In this document: positions 10,056 through 24,100 of the stretch, piece by piece
How positions within the stretch are numbered: position 1 is the stretch's first letter
Layout: every line of letters begins with the position of its first letter
Source of the DNA: Harmonia axyridis
Lineage: Eukaryota > Arthropoda > Insecta > Coleoptera > Coccinellidae
DNA length: 64,000 nt
Assembly: GCF_914767665.1 (NCBI RefSeq)
Contig: NC_059501.1
Location: forward strand, 34,510,501-34,574,500
Reading direction: 5' to 3'
Notes under the pieces: model-generated
Database searches by the model: none
Seen by the model: the letters and a program-made list of their open reading frames with translations, nothing else
Told to the model about the DNA's origin: nothing
Translations under genes and position numbers: made by a program

Positions 10056-11716
10056 CAGGGCCCCCGCAACCGCGCGTTCAACGCGTGCACCGCACGCGGG
10101 CGCCACTCTTAAGGGGCGCCAAAATCTCTTATAGACCGCATGAAAATCCTAAAGACCAAAGGTTTTTGAAAAAATTTTTTTTTTATTTTTTCAACAATTT
10201 TAAACGTTCAAAGACATCTTTTACACATCCAAACAAGTTCCCGAACGTCACAATCCCTATAAAATAACCTCGGCCACAGATTGCAATTATACGATTCTTT
10301 TCGAGTAAACAAATCATAAATAATCATCCCTTTGTCGGTACGGGATTTCTTTATGGACCACCTTGCACCGGACGGCGGGCACCATTTCTTCGATCATCAC
10401 TAAAACGCATATGGTACACATAAACAATCATAAATACCGAAGCGATAGCTTTTAGCCAGGGGAATTACTGAAACTTTCGCCACCATCTGTAGGAAAAATA
10501 CTACATGTTACAGAGAATTTCTGAAACTACCAATATCTGCTTGCTGTGCTATAACAGCAGAAACCTATCCAAAGAATAGTTATTTTGTTTCGAAACGTTT
10601 AGGGGTTGAGGTCAAGACGCAAAAAATTAAAATACTCAGATAATTGGAAAGATTTGTATTTTGTGTAATTGTGGTTTGTTTTACTGTTTCTTGTTGTGAT
10701 TAAATTAAATTTTATGAAATGGTTAGTACCTATCCACATACAGTATTAGCATTTCTATTAGTCTATAAAATCCGATATTTTTTTTTCTGTTTAAAATGGT
10801 GCACATCCTAAATTAGCCCATACCTATAACTATATTATTATTTTTATTTGCTTCAAATAGGGAAGTATTGTTTGTAATCGTGAAAAAATTGAATCGACTT
10901 TGAAATTTTGAATTTGTTACCTGTGGGGCCACCATCATATTATACTTAATTTTTTTTTTAATATGCACCCTGGATCTATATTATTTATTTGATGTTCGTA
11001 GCCGTTTGACATTCTAAAAAAATTATATTTCACCTTTGCCAAAAATTAATTATTATAACAGGAACAAGGTATGTGCTTCAGATCAGTCTTAACTTATTAT
11101 TAATATTAACTCCGTTTAGGTTTAAAGGCTCGGATTTAAGGTTTGAATTCATAAAAATGAAAACATACGGGTTATTCTCAAAGGGATGGCGCAAAGTAAA
11201 TCATGGGTGAATGTCCTAACCAATTTTGGATCGAGTTTTTCTTAAATTCTAGGAGCCATACAAGAGAAAACGACCTTCTGGTGCAAAATTTCGAGAGCAA
11301 AAAAAAGCTAGACTTCAACAAAGGGAGAAGATGGCTGGGAGTATGGAATAATATTTAATAATTATTAATATTTTGATATAATATTATGAATAATTTAAAG
11401 AAGAATAAAGCTCAGGTTTTGAAAACTCTGCAGTTTCATTACAAAATTAAAATAAAATGCGGTTTTGATCGAATGCTTGAATAAAATAATGAAACATTTA
11501 AAAAATGTATTATGCAACAACTGACAGCATAAAGTTCTTAAGGCATTCAATAAAGGTTGCTGATAGTTTTTTTTAACCCTTCTACAAATAAATTCCCAAC
11601 AAAAACTGAAACATTTTTTGCCGATTATCCTGCGACGTTTTTCTCCACTTCCCCCCTTTTTGGGGCGCCAAAATATTTTCGGCACGCGGGCGTTGATGAC
11701 CCTTGCGGGGGCCCTG
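10056..11716 (+). mobile_element. hAT-superfamily element, internally deleted, with 8-bp TSD
   Basis: Perfect 14-bp terminal inverted repeats CAGGGCCCCCGCAA / TTGCGGGGGCCCTG are flanked by an exact 8-bp duplication AGTCAGTG at 10048-10055 and 11717-11724. Both features are diagnostic of hAT transposons. The GC-rich subterminal parts carry 'ggcgcc' motifs on both sides. The 1,661-bp length is too short for a full transposase gene. A remnant N-terminus is visible near 11250-11335, see the pseudogene entry. The exact target duplication implies a relatively young insertion. Confidence 0.92.
11250..11345 (+). pseudogene. Remnant N-terminus of a hAT transposase
   Basis: One frame reads 'PYKRKRPSGAKFREQKKARL' followed by QQREKMAGSM and then a stop. 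This basic, lysine/arginine-rich segment resembles the opening of the ZMYM-like hAT transposases that are frequent in insects, where a KRK.SGA.FRK..K-type motif precedes the zinc finger. The zinc-finger, catalytic and dimerisation regions are all missing, so this copy cannot encode transposase. The assignment is from memory of the family and from its position inside hAT termini. Confidence 0.55.
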
Positions 11717-12221
11717 AGTCAGTGCGAATATCGAAAAAAGAATTTCTCTAATTCTGTGGTTATTCCGTTCATTCTTCCACATCTTGTAGAACAAAATCGT
11801 GCGAGAATATATCAGAAACGCACAGTTTTCATGGTTATATTTTATTATTCTATGTTGGTACTCCGAACTTTCCGCCACGGCTTTATCTGTCAATTCATCA
11901 ATTTGCCTTGAAAAAATCAGGTCTGCCAACCAACATTTCTCAATGCAAAAATCACTTAATTATATTTATGGAAATATTTCATTAATTTCAATGAAAATGC
12001 AATGAATTAGAGAAAATAATGTATAATACTCGTCCAAAAGGCTCATTCTACCACTCGTTCATTCCAAAACTCGCCACTTCGTGGCTCGTTTTTGAATTTT
12101 GAACTCGTGGAAGAATATCAATGCCTTCTGCACTTGTATTATAAATAACTATTATATTTCAGTGACAACAGATACGACCTAGTATTTTGCGTGTGAATAT
12201 ATGTAAAAAAATTCATAATAT

Positions 12222-13415
12222 CAGGGCCGCGCCTAGCTCAGGGGCAAGATCGGCATTACATGAAAGTGTCTATCATTCAGAAATAATATTTCAGAAATAT
12301 ATTCCACACTCTTCTATCAAATTTCATAAAATGATTAATAATATTGATGTATGAATATGGATCTCGAAAATACCCAAATGCCGAAGCTCTTCCTCTTTAC
12401 TTAGTTGTATGGTCTCAGAAATATTGAGCAATTTTTTTCGATATTCTTCTTCATCTTGAAATTTTTTCGATGCTTCTAATTGTCATCAAAATACAAATTT
12501 TCATCTCTATCTAACCTGCAGTTTCAGAATTAATAGACACACAATAATTTGAACAGTCATCTTCACGGAACCCCTGGTCTGATTTTCCTCACGAACTCAA
12601 CCGTGGCATTCCAGATCCGAACCAACCCTGAAAGTTTCTAACTTTTTTCCTTCAGCAGTTATCATGTTTACGGCTGGACGGACGGATAGAACCGAATTTG
12701 ACAGATTCGTTATCAATTGTTTTAGAATTCGAAGAGGAATTTTGCTGAGTGAAGATTTTAATAAAACTGAAGCATGCAATGCGTTGAAAAATTTGAATGA
12801 ATGTTTAATGATGTACAGAAAGAAAGGCTCCTTGGATTTGCTTGTTGATGCTGAAGAGGTAGCTCTGACATTCAAGTGGTTTTGAGAGCGAGTAAAATTA
12901 AGAAACAATTCACATATGAACACGAAGATGAAACAGTCCAAAATTCTTAATTGAAATTCAAAATGATCTGATTTTTCGCCAAGCTTGATTTTATTTTTCA
13001 TTTGCTTTCAGTGCTTTCGAACCATTTCAAATATTTAGTTTTCTCATAGAATATTAAGACATTTTCAGATAAATCTGAAAATTATGAATGTAATATAGCT
13101 GGCTAAGATCTACTACAAGAAGTTGCAATTCTAACAGTCTCGCGATGATAATGTTGCATCTTCTATCAATTTTTTACTATACATTATTGAAAATAATTTA
13201 CAACATTTCTCAACATTTACATAGCGATGGGAATACTTTTGACTATGTCAACAGCGAAGCAGTCATTTTCAAAATCAAAGTTAATCAATATTGATGTAGA
13301 GGCACTTTTTCATTTACCATTATTTAATTTTGAATTTGAGTCACCATAAAGAAAAACAAGAAGGGCGCAACTAGAATATTGGTCAGGGGCAAATCTTGTG
13401 CTGAATGCGGCCCTG
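12222..13415. mobile_element. Old hAT-type non-autonomous element (CAGGGCCGC ends)
   Basis: Ends CAGGGCCGC at 12222 and GCGGCCCTG at 13415 are inverted. Both sides also carry a subterminal 'caggggcaa' motif. The flanks CATAATAT (12214-12221) and CCTAATAT (13416-13423) agree at 7 of 8 bases, as expected for a decayed 8-bp hAT duplication. The inside includes the repeat shared with 6870-7290 and a 73-codon ORF at 12664-12885 with no recognisable domain. I do not call that ORF a gene. Confidence 0.75.
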
Positions 13416-13423
13416 CCTAATAT

Positions 13424-16400
13424 TTCCATAACGCAATAGCAGATATGAATTCAGTTGATATATGTCAAATTGGTCATCCAGGTGGATCCTAATCAATATC
13501 ATAAGAGTTCAAGTGAACTGATCCAGCTTTCGAATTTGATAATATATTTGACATATGTACTACCTACTAAATTCCTATTTGAATATTCAGTATTTCATAT
13601 GATTATTAATTATTTTCAGAACTCTCCTTCGCGGTTTTTATAATGTATTATTACCTTTTCTGATCATCAGGATATCACATTATCACAACAGAGAAATATC
13701 AAATTATTTATTTCAAGCAACGCACAAATACACACACCCATAGCACAGAACAAGAACAAAAAACCAATTCCTATGAATTTCAATCTGGATGATATAAAAC
13801 AACACACTCCTCTGAAATAACCGAACATCTAGTATGTTCCATGGGAAAAAGGAATAATAATGAATGTAGATTTCGTTTCTATGTTGAATTTATGTGGGTT
13901 TTGTTAAGCTAACTACTGCTCGTAATTATCGCTTATTTTCACCTGCATCTAGCATTGTTTGTTTTCCTATTTAGCGCTAAGAATATTATCGATACCTGTT
14001 ACCAGTTCTGTATGTAAACTTCTTGTCTTGAACTGATTTGAGGTGAAATACATTAAGGCAAACCTCGTGTAAAAGTACTCTTTCAACATTCTTCACCGAT
14101 TACTAGAACATGCACAACAGAAATGAGAAGGTGCCCCATTTTCACTAAGAATATCTTAAAAAATAAACAAAAATGTTCCCGAATATGAAAATAGGTATAA
14201 TGCATCTTTCAGAAATTTTAATAACTTACAAGAGGGAGAACAGGTTTGCCCTCATTCAACATTCAAGCCACCTATATTTAAACGAAGGCATTATTTTTTG
14301 ATATAGTAAATCGCAAATAGCTTCATAATGAAAAAATCATAGTCGAGTTTATCGATGTACTAAAAATAAATCATAATGATGATGAATTGAATGATTGCTT
14401 TCTCTCATTTGTACTTCATTGACCTCTTTCTCATTTTTTAAGTTTTTTATGTACTGAAATCGTCCTAGGAGATGTTGTCAGATTATTTGCTTCATTTAAA
14501 ATGATGAATCATTTATATCCTTTGTAACCAATTCAGGTGATGTTCAAATCAAATTAGAAATGGTTATTCATAAACAATGTGCATGTGAAAAACGAAATGT
14601 GTCTGGTCAACCTCCATGTTCTTTTGTTGTTATTAAATATTAGTACATCGCAGCTAAATCAGCAATACGACTACTGGAATAACTGCCATAGTCGATAACA
14701 TTAATGCATTTCCATTTTCTGTTTTTATAGGTAACCATTATAAAATAAGTGATCATCATCTTTTGTAGTAGGTATAAACTTGGTAGATAAATATATTAAG
14801 GATATGTTGTATATTATTGAACCTTGCATAGGTGTTATAAGTAGATGTTTATCCACCTCTTGTCATAACTATACAAAGGCATCTTATTTTGTTCGTTCCT
14901 GCATTCTTCAACCTTCAAATATCAGAAATTTTGACGATATTCCATCAAGAATGATGGAATATTCATCGTCATCCCTTATCTCATTTAAAAAAAAACAATT
15001 TCCAGTAAGAATTTAATTCTATTCTATGAAAAATTCAAATCTAAGGGATATTAGAATAGTGACAAAATTATTCTTCGTTATTTGTTAAACAGACAACAAT
15101 TTTTTGGTCATAGTGTAGCTTCAGTGATTTTTCATTATAACAGATTGCATGTCAATGAAGTCTACAATGTATTTAAATGGTTGTTGTCATCAAACATGGC
15201 GAAAAGAAAGAGTGATAGGGTGCATTGGAGCTTATCGTTGAGATATCTATCTAAAATTAATTAATTAATTAACAGGGGAGATGTGTTAACAAATGTTATT
15301 GGAGGAATTCTTGAACTTTTACTTTCATTGCGGAGAGTTATTTACATTTCTTGTTTTCTTCATTTCTTCTTCAGAGAAAACTGTTAAATTATTGTTCATT
15401 TTTAATGCTACTTTGCTTCTGAAATGTTTCCTCAGATACTTATCCTCAATATCTTTAGATATTCGATATTCCACTAAAGTTTGTCAATGTTATAATTTTG
15501 TGCAATCTCATCTTTCATAAAAATCCACAAGTTGACTTGACCAATAAAATTAGAATAGCCGTGGGGGGCACAATAGACCATGAGGAATGGAACCCCCTTT
15601 AATCTTAATCTAATCTGAAAAAAAACAATAAAATTCAGGGTACTGCCCTGAAAAAACAGTCAACTTCATTTTATTCATTATAAACTGACCACTCCAAAAA
15701 AAAAAACGGAGTTGAAGTTTAAGCTTAACTTTACTTTCAACGTGACATTATTTTCTAAAACCAACAGACAGTAGACAAAGACCAATAATCTTTGTTGAGG
15801 ACATCAAAGACCAATCTGTGAATACAAATATATATGTTTATGTACAGAAGGCTGTGGTGGTTTGAAGATTGGAGCTCTTATTAGCAATTACTAGCTCAGA
15901 CATCTCAAAAGATATGGCAAACTCACGAACGAACATTTGTTGTACTCGAGGCTCGACTCCAGGTTTGTAGGAATTGAAGTAACTCTAGTCACATATCGTT
16001 GTTGAAACGGCATCAATCACAAATAAAGAATCCTGAGACAACTTCAATCTTGAGTATTTTAAAAAGTTCACTGTGAACTCGAAATATGCACAATTAATTC
16101 TTTCAAATATAGTAACATATTTTGCAATATATGTATTTAAAAAAATAAAGTACAGATTTAATATCCTTGAGGAAGTCTATGAATTCCGGTTTATATTTCC
16201 AAAAGCAATCTAGTATTTCTAGTCATTCCAGAGGAAAAACTTGACTCAACATTTCAATAGGAATATGTTAAGGAATAAAATGTTGAATAAGACCTAAATC
16301 TGTATTCAGTATCCACTAAGTAGTTATGTTTCCTTATGTAATGAAGTAGGTATAAAATAATAAGACATGATTGCTTAGTTGCATTTCGTATGCCATTGTA

Positions 16401-18443
16401 AGCTTATCAGAGATAAATATTTACTGTTTACAGAATTTCATCGGGATAACATTTGTACATACTGGGAATGGTGTATGATCCAACTTTGCAGCAATAAATT
16501 GAGTATTTTTAGAATTTTTACTAATCTCAACATAAGTCATCGTGCTGCAGTACATGGAAATAAGACGATATGGTATTTGTTTTATTAATGAGTGAAAGGT
16601 TCCTACTGCATTTTAATACAACTGTAAACGCTTGGATGGTGATTTCCAATTAGTTGGATGGCGAGTGAATAAATCAAAATTGTATATTCCTTGAATACCA
16701 GCAAATAACAGTTGTTCGAGTGCTCAAGATTTCTTTGAAAAATCTATGGAAATGTCTCAAAAACCTGGAAGAACAGAACAATTTCTTCTCTGAAATCAAT
16801 TTTCAAAGTAGGTTGCTAGATTTAATATCAGAATTTCCACCTATGATGATAAAGATGGACTGAACCATACGTTTCTCAATAAAACATCTAATTTACTTTT
16901 TTGAAGAAAATTAAATTTGCTACAATATGAGACTAGAACCAACTTTGTGAAATCAAATAGTTACCAAGATACAGACCTCCAAAAATTGGTATATTTTTCT
17001 AAAAAAAAGCGATCCATCTAGGGGTATAGCAACCGATTTTCAGAGGAATTTTTCCTGAATTGATTTATGAAAGTTAATAGTTTAGTCTCAAAATTCTTTA
17101 TCTCCTAAAACGGCTTATCATTAGAAATATTCACCAAAAGAAATACTCATTAACAATTGTAATAGCCAGCTTCATGGTTGAAAGGATATTCAATCGTGCA
17201 TAGTATTCATATTGAATAAAAATATTTTGAATATTAGCACCCCTTTGTATAGTCAGCCATATTTTATTGAAGGTGGTCGAATAGGGTGAATTTTCAATTT
17301 ATTTTTCATAGTCTATATTTCACAAAATGATTCTAAAAATTATGAGATTTTTCTATCGATTCCAGGGATTTTATTCGAGTAATAACAATATAAATTAGTC
17401 ATTGTGGCATCGAAATAATTGATTTCTCGATAATAACGATATTAGCTACCATTAAATGCGATGCCAATATACAGTATGTTCTACATTCTGTGCAGCCAAC
17501 TTTCAATAGATATCTATCTATTCTAGGGCCTCATTACATCAGAAATTACTAGTGAGCAGAACCTGAATGACTACTTATTCCGAGGATATCAAAGCAAATA
17601 AAAAATTTATTATCGCAACAATTTTAAAGGTACTGTAATAAGGAAACCGTTATTTTTCAAACTAACAGCAATCGTTTAAATGTCGATGCTATTCAACTCA
17701 ATTTCATTTTTTTAGATTATACGTCAATGACAAATGTAAGCCTAAGAACCATCAACAGGTTTGCTAGTTACGATATTTGTGAAATGAAAAGAAATATGCA
17801 TAGGGTTCCGAAAACATTTCTAATCGTAATTTTCCTAGAATAAGTATATGAGCTTGTTAGATAATTTAAGAAACTTTCGGGGAAAAAAGGCAGAAAGTCA
17901 GCTTACAGGGGTGAATTTTTTTATCGCTAAGTACAAATTTAGGAGTGTCATTTATTATTCAGTTCGTTTATAGTTCTTCATTTTGTCAATACATCTCATT
18001 TTTTCAATGGATGATTGAATAAGCATTTTTACTTCAATTTCGCGTTGCAAATTATATTTCAAATGCCAAATCTATCAAAATGTTAAATACAGCTTACAAT
18101 GAACTTCCAAAACAAGTACCTACGTACATACATGTGATTGGAAGCTGCAATCAAAAGCGGTGAAAGATATATGTGTTCTGTGGCATTTAATGAAACAAAT
18201 TTGTCGAAAATAAGAAGACCATTTTGAACAAATTTCTGGCCAAAAACTCAATAAACCTCATCAAAAAACCACCGTATTTCCTTATTTGGGCTGCACTCGG
18301 ATTTTTTATATTTCTTAAACACAGATCATTACTTTTGGATATTCGTTTTCAGTCGATAGGATTATTGGTATGCGATGATAAGAGATATAAAAACGAATTC
18401 ATGGTTAGTACGGAAATCGATCTTTGAAAATGCGTTAAAAATG
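13424..18443. other. 5-kb noncoding, AT-rich stretch
   Basis: Only short frames of 60-78 codons occur, none with a recognisable domain or splice-supported extension. I found no tRNA, hairpin or terminal repeat that I could support. A few phrases are relatively conserved-looking, for example 15880-16000, but I cannot assign them. It may be intergenic or intronic. Confidence 0.5.
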
Positions 18444-18445
18444 TA

Positions 18446-19302
18446 CAGGGTATCTCAAATTCGGTGCTCACCGTGTGCATCTCGAGAATTATAAGAAAAA
18501 ATCTTCAACGACCCCCGATTTCTTTTTTCGAAATATATAATGAGATATCGAAAACCAGACCATAGATATCATTGATTCGTTCTCGAATTACAGGGCGTTT
18601 CTGTAAAATGACTGTTTCAAATATTTCGCTATATTTAGGTTTCCCTTCGAGATATTTGAAAAATTGTGCAATTGTGCAACATTTTCTTCAGTAATTTTCA
18701 TAGAATCTTAGAAATTAATTACCGTTTTAGGAATATAGAACCGAGTTGGTGTTTTTCGAATGCGATATTCTACATTTTTCTTCGTAGTATTTCAGCAATG
18801 GACACGAAATGAATTAATTCCTGAATAAATGAAAAATTTTTATATATATATCTAAGGTCTCCCATTTCAAGAATTGATTTGAAAATTCAATATCTCTGAA
18901 AGATTGATAACATTTTCGAAAAACCGGTAACGGGATGCTTTTCGAGAAATCTGCGTTGAAATGTGTAAGATGTTCCATTTAAAAAACACCTACTCTAAAA
19001 TGGTATAACTAATTTTTATGATCAGTTAGGAGTATTATCCAAAGCATAAAAATTCCTGAAAAAAAGTTTTAGAGTTTTTTGAATATCTCAAACAGAAACA
19101 GAAATATAGAGAAATATTTGAAAGTCATTTTTCAGAAAAGCCTTTTAACTCGAGGACGAATCAAGATATTTAGTATCTGCTTTCTGATATGTTATTATTT
19201 CGAAAAAAGAGATCGTGGTCCTTAAAGATTTTTTTCTCTAAGTATTAGGTATAGTTCTCTAGATACTTTCATTTCAGTGACTATCGAAGTGGAAACACTC
19301 TG
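18446..19302. mobile_element. TA-flanked foldback element, 857 bp
   Basis: The left end 'TA cagggtatctcaaattcg' and the right end 'aagtggaaacactctg TA' are inverted and TA-flanked. The arms share 'ttttttcgaaat', 'gattcgtcctcgagtt' (left: gattcgttctcgaatt) and 'caaatatttc(g/t)ctatat' in mirrored order over about 300-400 bp. A further copy of the arm lies at 28272-28500. Nothing in the element codes for a protein. It belongs to the same structural class as 7828-8759. Confidence 0.78.
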
Positions 19303-19304
19303 TA

Positions 19305-20660
19305 TATTGGTGAATGAATCGTTTTTTGGTGACGCCGGAGCAAGTCTATTATTTTTCGAAAACTCTTCTCTCAAGATATACAATAAACTTCTCAAACATA
19401 ATTCTGTTTCATCGACCAATTCCCACTACTTTTATTGACCAAGCCTAGTAGTATGATGTTTTCATAGAACATTAATTCCAGGGGGCTGAAGGTCGATAGC
19501 CATTTGATCAGTTTTCTTTATCAATCAAAATAGTTATTATTTTTATTATTAATTTCAGGAGAACTATACGATTAGAAATATTTTTATAGTTCATAGATAT
19601 ATTTGTTCCATATGAAAAAATGATTTACCGTCAATGTACTCGTGTTTTCATCTACCATTAACTTTAACAAGTGACATTGTATTTGACATACCTACTTGGG
19701 GTACGATAAGGACGATAGGATATCACTAAAAAATTCTTTCCTGTTTGTGAAAAACTTAATTGTAATGGGACTTATTCAAATGAATTTTGTATTGATATTA
19801 TTCGTATGTTATCTATATGTGCATATTCCAGCAATTTGAAATTTGTGTAGTTCTTACTGAAAGTACTCATAATTCTCGTTCTGAACTCTATCAGGGAATT
19901 TGACCCACTTTCAGTGACCAGTAAAGTAAAAGGCACCTTCCAATGAATTTTATGGAAGATAAGTACCATAGGTAGGAAAGTTCCTTTATCTTGATACCAG
20001 ATAATCTGAAGGTGATGTGAATTATCTGAAGATGATTCGTATCCAAGAATAAAAATAATTAGGGGTGCAATAATATCGAATTTTTACGATCTACAAGAGT
20101 AATGAAAACAAGGTAAAAATATCTTGAACATGATTGTTTCGACTCAGAAATTTAAGTATCGGGACAATATATACATTTATTACGCAGTCGAAGTGTACAA
20201 CTTTAGAAAATTCTTTGAAGTTATTAATGAAAAAAAAAATTTTTTGGACTTTGCTAATTTCCCAAAATCAAAATTCAAGAGAAAAGAATTTTTATGATGA
20301 GTTTACTCGAAGGTAGTCTTCAATCCTCTCATTTATGATCCTTGCTTTTTTGAACGCTCCTTGACAGAACAAATCACTCCACCATTTCATCATAATGTGT
20401 GTAGTTTTAAAATTTTGAACCGAGAGTGATCTCAAATTATAAAGTTCGACGCACTAATAATCAATCCGTCCTCAAATTCGATTATGCTCGTCTTTCTGCT
20501 GTATGATTTGTTTTCCTAATAATTTCAAAACTGCGAAGTCGAACGAAATGAAAATTTTCATTCGGATATAAAATAAAAATTTCAAGCTGATTCCATCATC
20601 AGAAACATATTAAATTCAGAAGAATATTATAAAAGAAATACGCCATTGCCTATTACTAAA
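19305..20660. other. Noncoding, nothing recognised
   Basis: I see no gene, RNA or terminal repeat. The 60-67-codon frames at 19222-19419 and 19772-19969 look like chance. Confidence 0.5.
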
Positions 20661-21170
20661 AATGAAACAATACACGCTTCAAAAACGCATTGAAATTATT
20701 AAAATTCGCTACAAAAATGGTGGAAATTTTGCAGTTCACAAAACTAAAGCACTCTTGGGTCGGCGTGAAGCATCTTCTCGACCGGCAATAGTGAAACTGG
20801 TGGAAAATTTGAGCTATTGAGACAAGTTAGTGACCGTGTTCGTCGTTCAAACGCAACTGAGAATATTGGTGCTGTAGCGGTGAATGGGTTGCGCTACCGA
20901 GCTATAATTAATATTTTTTTATAGCCGGAATTGGAAGATATTGATATAGAGACGGCACTACGTGCCACACAAGCAACGAAACAATCGTAATTTTGGACTA
21001 AAACTTGTGATTTGACACCTTTAGGCTTTTTTCTTGGGGGTCCACGTGAAATATGCCATTGGTGTATGCCAATACTCCACAATCAATTCAAGATCAGATG
21101 GAATTTGTGAAGTTTTCGAGGACATACAGCCACAAATGTGCGCATAAATCTTGTAAAATTTCATAAAATA
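20661..21170 (+). pseudogene. Decayed IS630/Tc1/mariner-superfamily transposase
   Basis: The start reads 'MKQYTLQKRIEIIKIRYKNG', a helix-turn-helix N-terminus typical of insect transposases in this superfamily. A stop follows after about 52 codons. Further frame-shifted pieces continue in family order: 'RRSNATENIGAVAVNGLRYR' and PELEDIDIE-like, then a CDLTPL.FFL-like block near 21005-21035. The last two flank the catalytic aspartates in intact relatives. The QQDG...H block and the sequence between are deleted. Several stops, frameshifts and deletions make this a dead copy. Confidence 0.75.
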
Positions 21171-24100
21171 ATAATAATTATAGCATACTTTTCTCTTCAC
21201 AATGAAGTACCTAAATGTTCATTGGTTTCTCCCAAAAAAAACTCGTCTTTTTCTGTTAAAATCAAAATGGAACCTCTTATTGGAAAACCCTTTATATTCA
21301 TTTTTTAGCAGCCAGGTGCTGAAATTTCGAAAAAAGTTTTTATTATACCTTGCAAGGTTTTCTTATAAAATTCAGGATAAGCACTCAGTCAGTAATTGCA
21401 ATTGTTGTTGTAAAACATTTTTTGATGTGTCATCGACAGGATGTAGCCTAGATATTTTTGGGTGAATATCATGTACGTCACTATTTTTTCCTGGAATAGA
21501 CATGCGATTTTTGATCAAATTTTAATAAATACTTATAATCCCGCGATTCTCCAAAAATGTGATCAGTTTCAAAGATATTGAATAAAGGAACTATGGATCT
21601 AGCAGAAAGTCACTTTGGAGTCTTAGTTGAGTTTTTCATTAAGTGTCGCCAAGCTTTCGGCCTGAACCTAATATATTGTGTGCAGTCAGGTGAAAACATA
21701 ATCACCAGAGTCAAAAGATCTTCCTGATCTTAAAATTAAAAGATAAAGGTAATATTCCAAGTCAAAACATTTTTTCGAAATGAATCGAGGCAAAACAATG
21801 ATTCTGGTCGGTAAAATTACTCAATTTTGTAAAGTAGCTTCACCTCTAACTTGTTCCACATGAATCCGGGAAAAATCACCAGTTGATATAGGTGCCTAAT
21901 AAGCTCCCTTATTTCAATTGGGACTGCTTAAGTTGGAGTTAGAGATCTAATACATAGATTTTGACATTACTTTTATAATTTCCTAGCTAATTCTTAGAAT
22001 TTATAGAATTCACATATATAACTCAATCAAGGACAAAAATAAATGATTAGGAATTGGTGAGAATAAAGCTTGGTTGGTGAGTGATCTTTCTGAAGTACCT
22101 ATTCAATGAAACGTGAACTAACCATTCTTTTAATCTTGAGTTTAAATGTTGGTAGGATCTGAAAATTTAATTACAAGTCTCAAATACACATTCTCTGAAG
22201 ATAATAAACCTTATCATTGTTTGAATTGTGATAAATTGAATGAAATGTTACCCAACTCCTCATAAACAACTACGAGCAAATATCGTAAAGCCAATATAAT
22301 ATCCCTATCAACATAGCACACATTAGATTTCCACAGTCACAATCAGTATTTTTTCTCATCTCAGTACCTACTTAAGTAATACAAATTTTCGACGAAATTA
22401 TATTCCAAAAAAACGAAAAGAATTCATTTCAATTTAAGATTTTAAAATCGCTCGAATTGATCGAGTTAATTATAATAACAGGAGGTGTCATTTCGGAGAA
22501 TTGAATAAAATCATCCATAAAGGGGCATTTTTTTTCAAATTTTTTTAAAGATTCGTTTTCGTTAAGAAATAGATTTCACAAGTAGAATCGATTTTATAAT
22601 TTTATACGAAAAAAGAGAGTGAAATTTTTAAAACAAGTGGGAATAATAGATCAATTAATTAAATTGAATTTCAGCGATTTTACAGATATAAGATGATATG
22701 TTTATTTTTTATTTCATAACAAACTTTTTGATAATTCACGAAAGATGATCCAATAGTTCATTTACGATTAATCTACAGTTCACACGATTTTTTATATAGA
22801 ACATGTAAAAAACTACATTTTGTTCTGCTAATTCATTATGGATTCGTTATGATTTCAATAAAACATTTTCATTCTTAAATTTCGAGTATAAAATCTAAAA
22901 ATTAATTGGGAAAATTATGAACTAGTAGTAATCTCTTAGCTTGATAAATCCGATTAATTTATTCAAAAGGACAAAATCCACACAACAAAGGAAAACCATT
23001 TATTGTAAATTCAAGTGAAAATCATGAAATTTGAATTCTTCTTTCGGTAATTCTCAAATGATTTGGAAAACATTTTTTAGGGAAATATTTCGACATATCG
23101 GGAGTTGAGAATGAGATTTGAACCTACATAATAATAAAAATTGGAGAGGTTTTTCGAATTGAAAGTGTAGGGCAATATTCTTTTCTTTAAATATGGAAAC
23201 AGAGGAACCGAAATATATTTTGTAAAAGCATTGCAGTATATTGAATTGATAACCTAAAAATCATTGGGAAATTACCTATAATTAATACTATATTTCTTGG
23301 AAAATCTGCAATGATAGTATGTACCTGTATTTCTGTCTTCTTTATCGTAGAAAATGATACTTATTCAAAAGTATATGATTGATATTCTTAATCCAATCGC
23401 CAACAAATTTTATGTTCACAATCGTGCTATTTCAAATTTGACGCACAATGTATATTGTTTATGACATATTGTACACATTTATTGCAGTTATTTCCGAATT
23501 CAATGTATTTCAGAACACGTTTCCCAACGTGCAGGACAATAATTTCATTCAGACTCGCGATATCGAGAAACGTAAGCATATGTAATTCTCAGAAAAACAA
23601 TCACTTTTTCTATGAAAAACTCATTCGAGAGAATTCAAATCAATAGGAGTACAAGGTAGTAGGTTTTGGATTGAAAAAAAATTTAAATATGATGGGGGGG
23701 TTTCTTTCTGTGTAAAAATTATTTTTTTTTAGGTGTATTTTAGTTTTTACCTATAAATTGTAGGAGTAGTTCTCCGATAATTGCTGTAATAATTTGGGAT
23801 GCAAATTCTTCTGAGAATTCATACGAAATCCGCATGCGTTTTATTATTGATTTTTATAAGAAATCAATAGTTCAAAATGGATCGAGAACTATTACTTTTA
23901 AGAGGATCCTGAGCAAAGATCTGATCATGTGGGGGAGGATCAGATAATAAAATAATATTATATAATAATATATAATAATTCAAGGGAAATTAAATTGAAA
24001 TTAAAAAAATTTGGAAAAGGAGAGTACTGCATGTAATTTATGAAATTGTTCAATTGGAATTAGTATTAAAAAATATTCGTGCTATCTCGAGATATATAAA

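Noticed and set aside
12664..12885. 73-codon ORF 'MFTAGRTDRTEFDRFVINCF...' as a gene
   Set aside because: It lies inside a decayed hAT element, its first part belongs to a non-coding dispersed repeat shared with 6870-7290, and no domain is recognisable.
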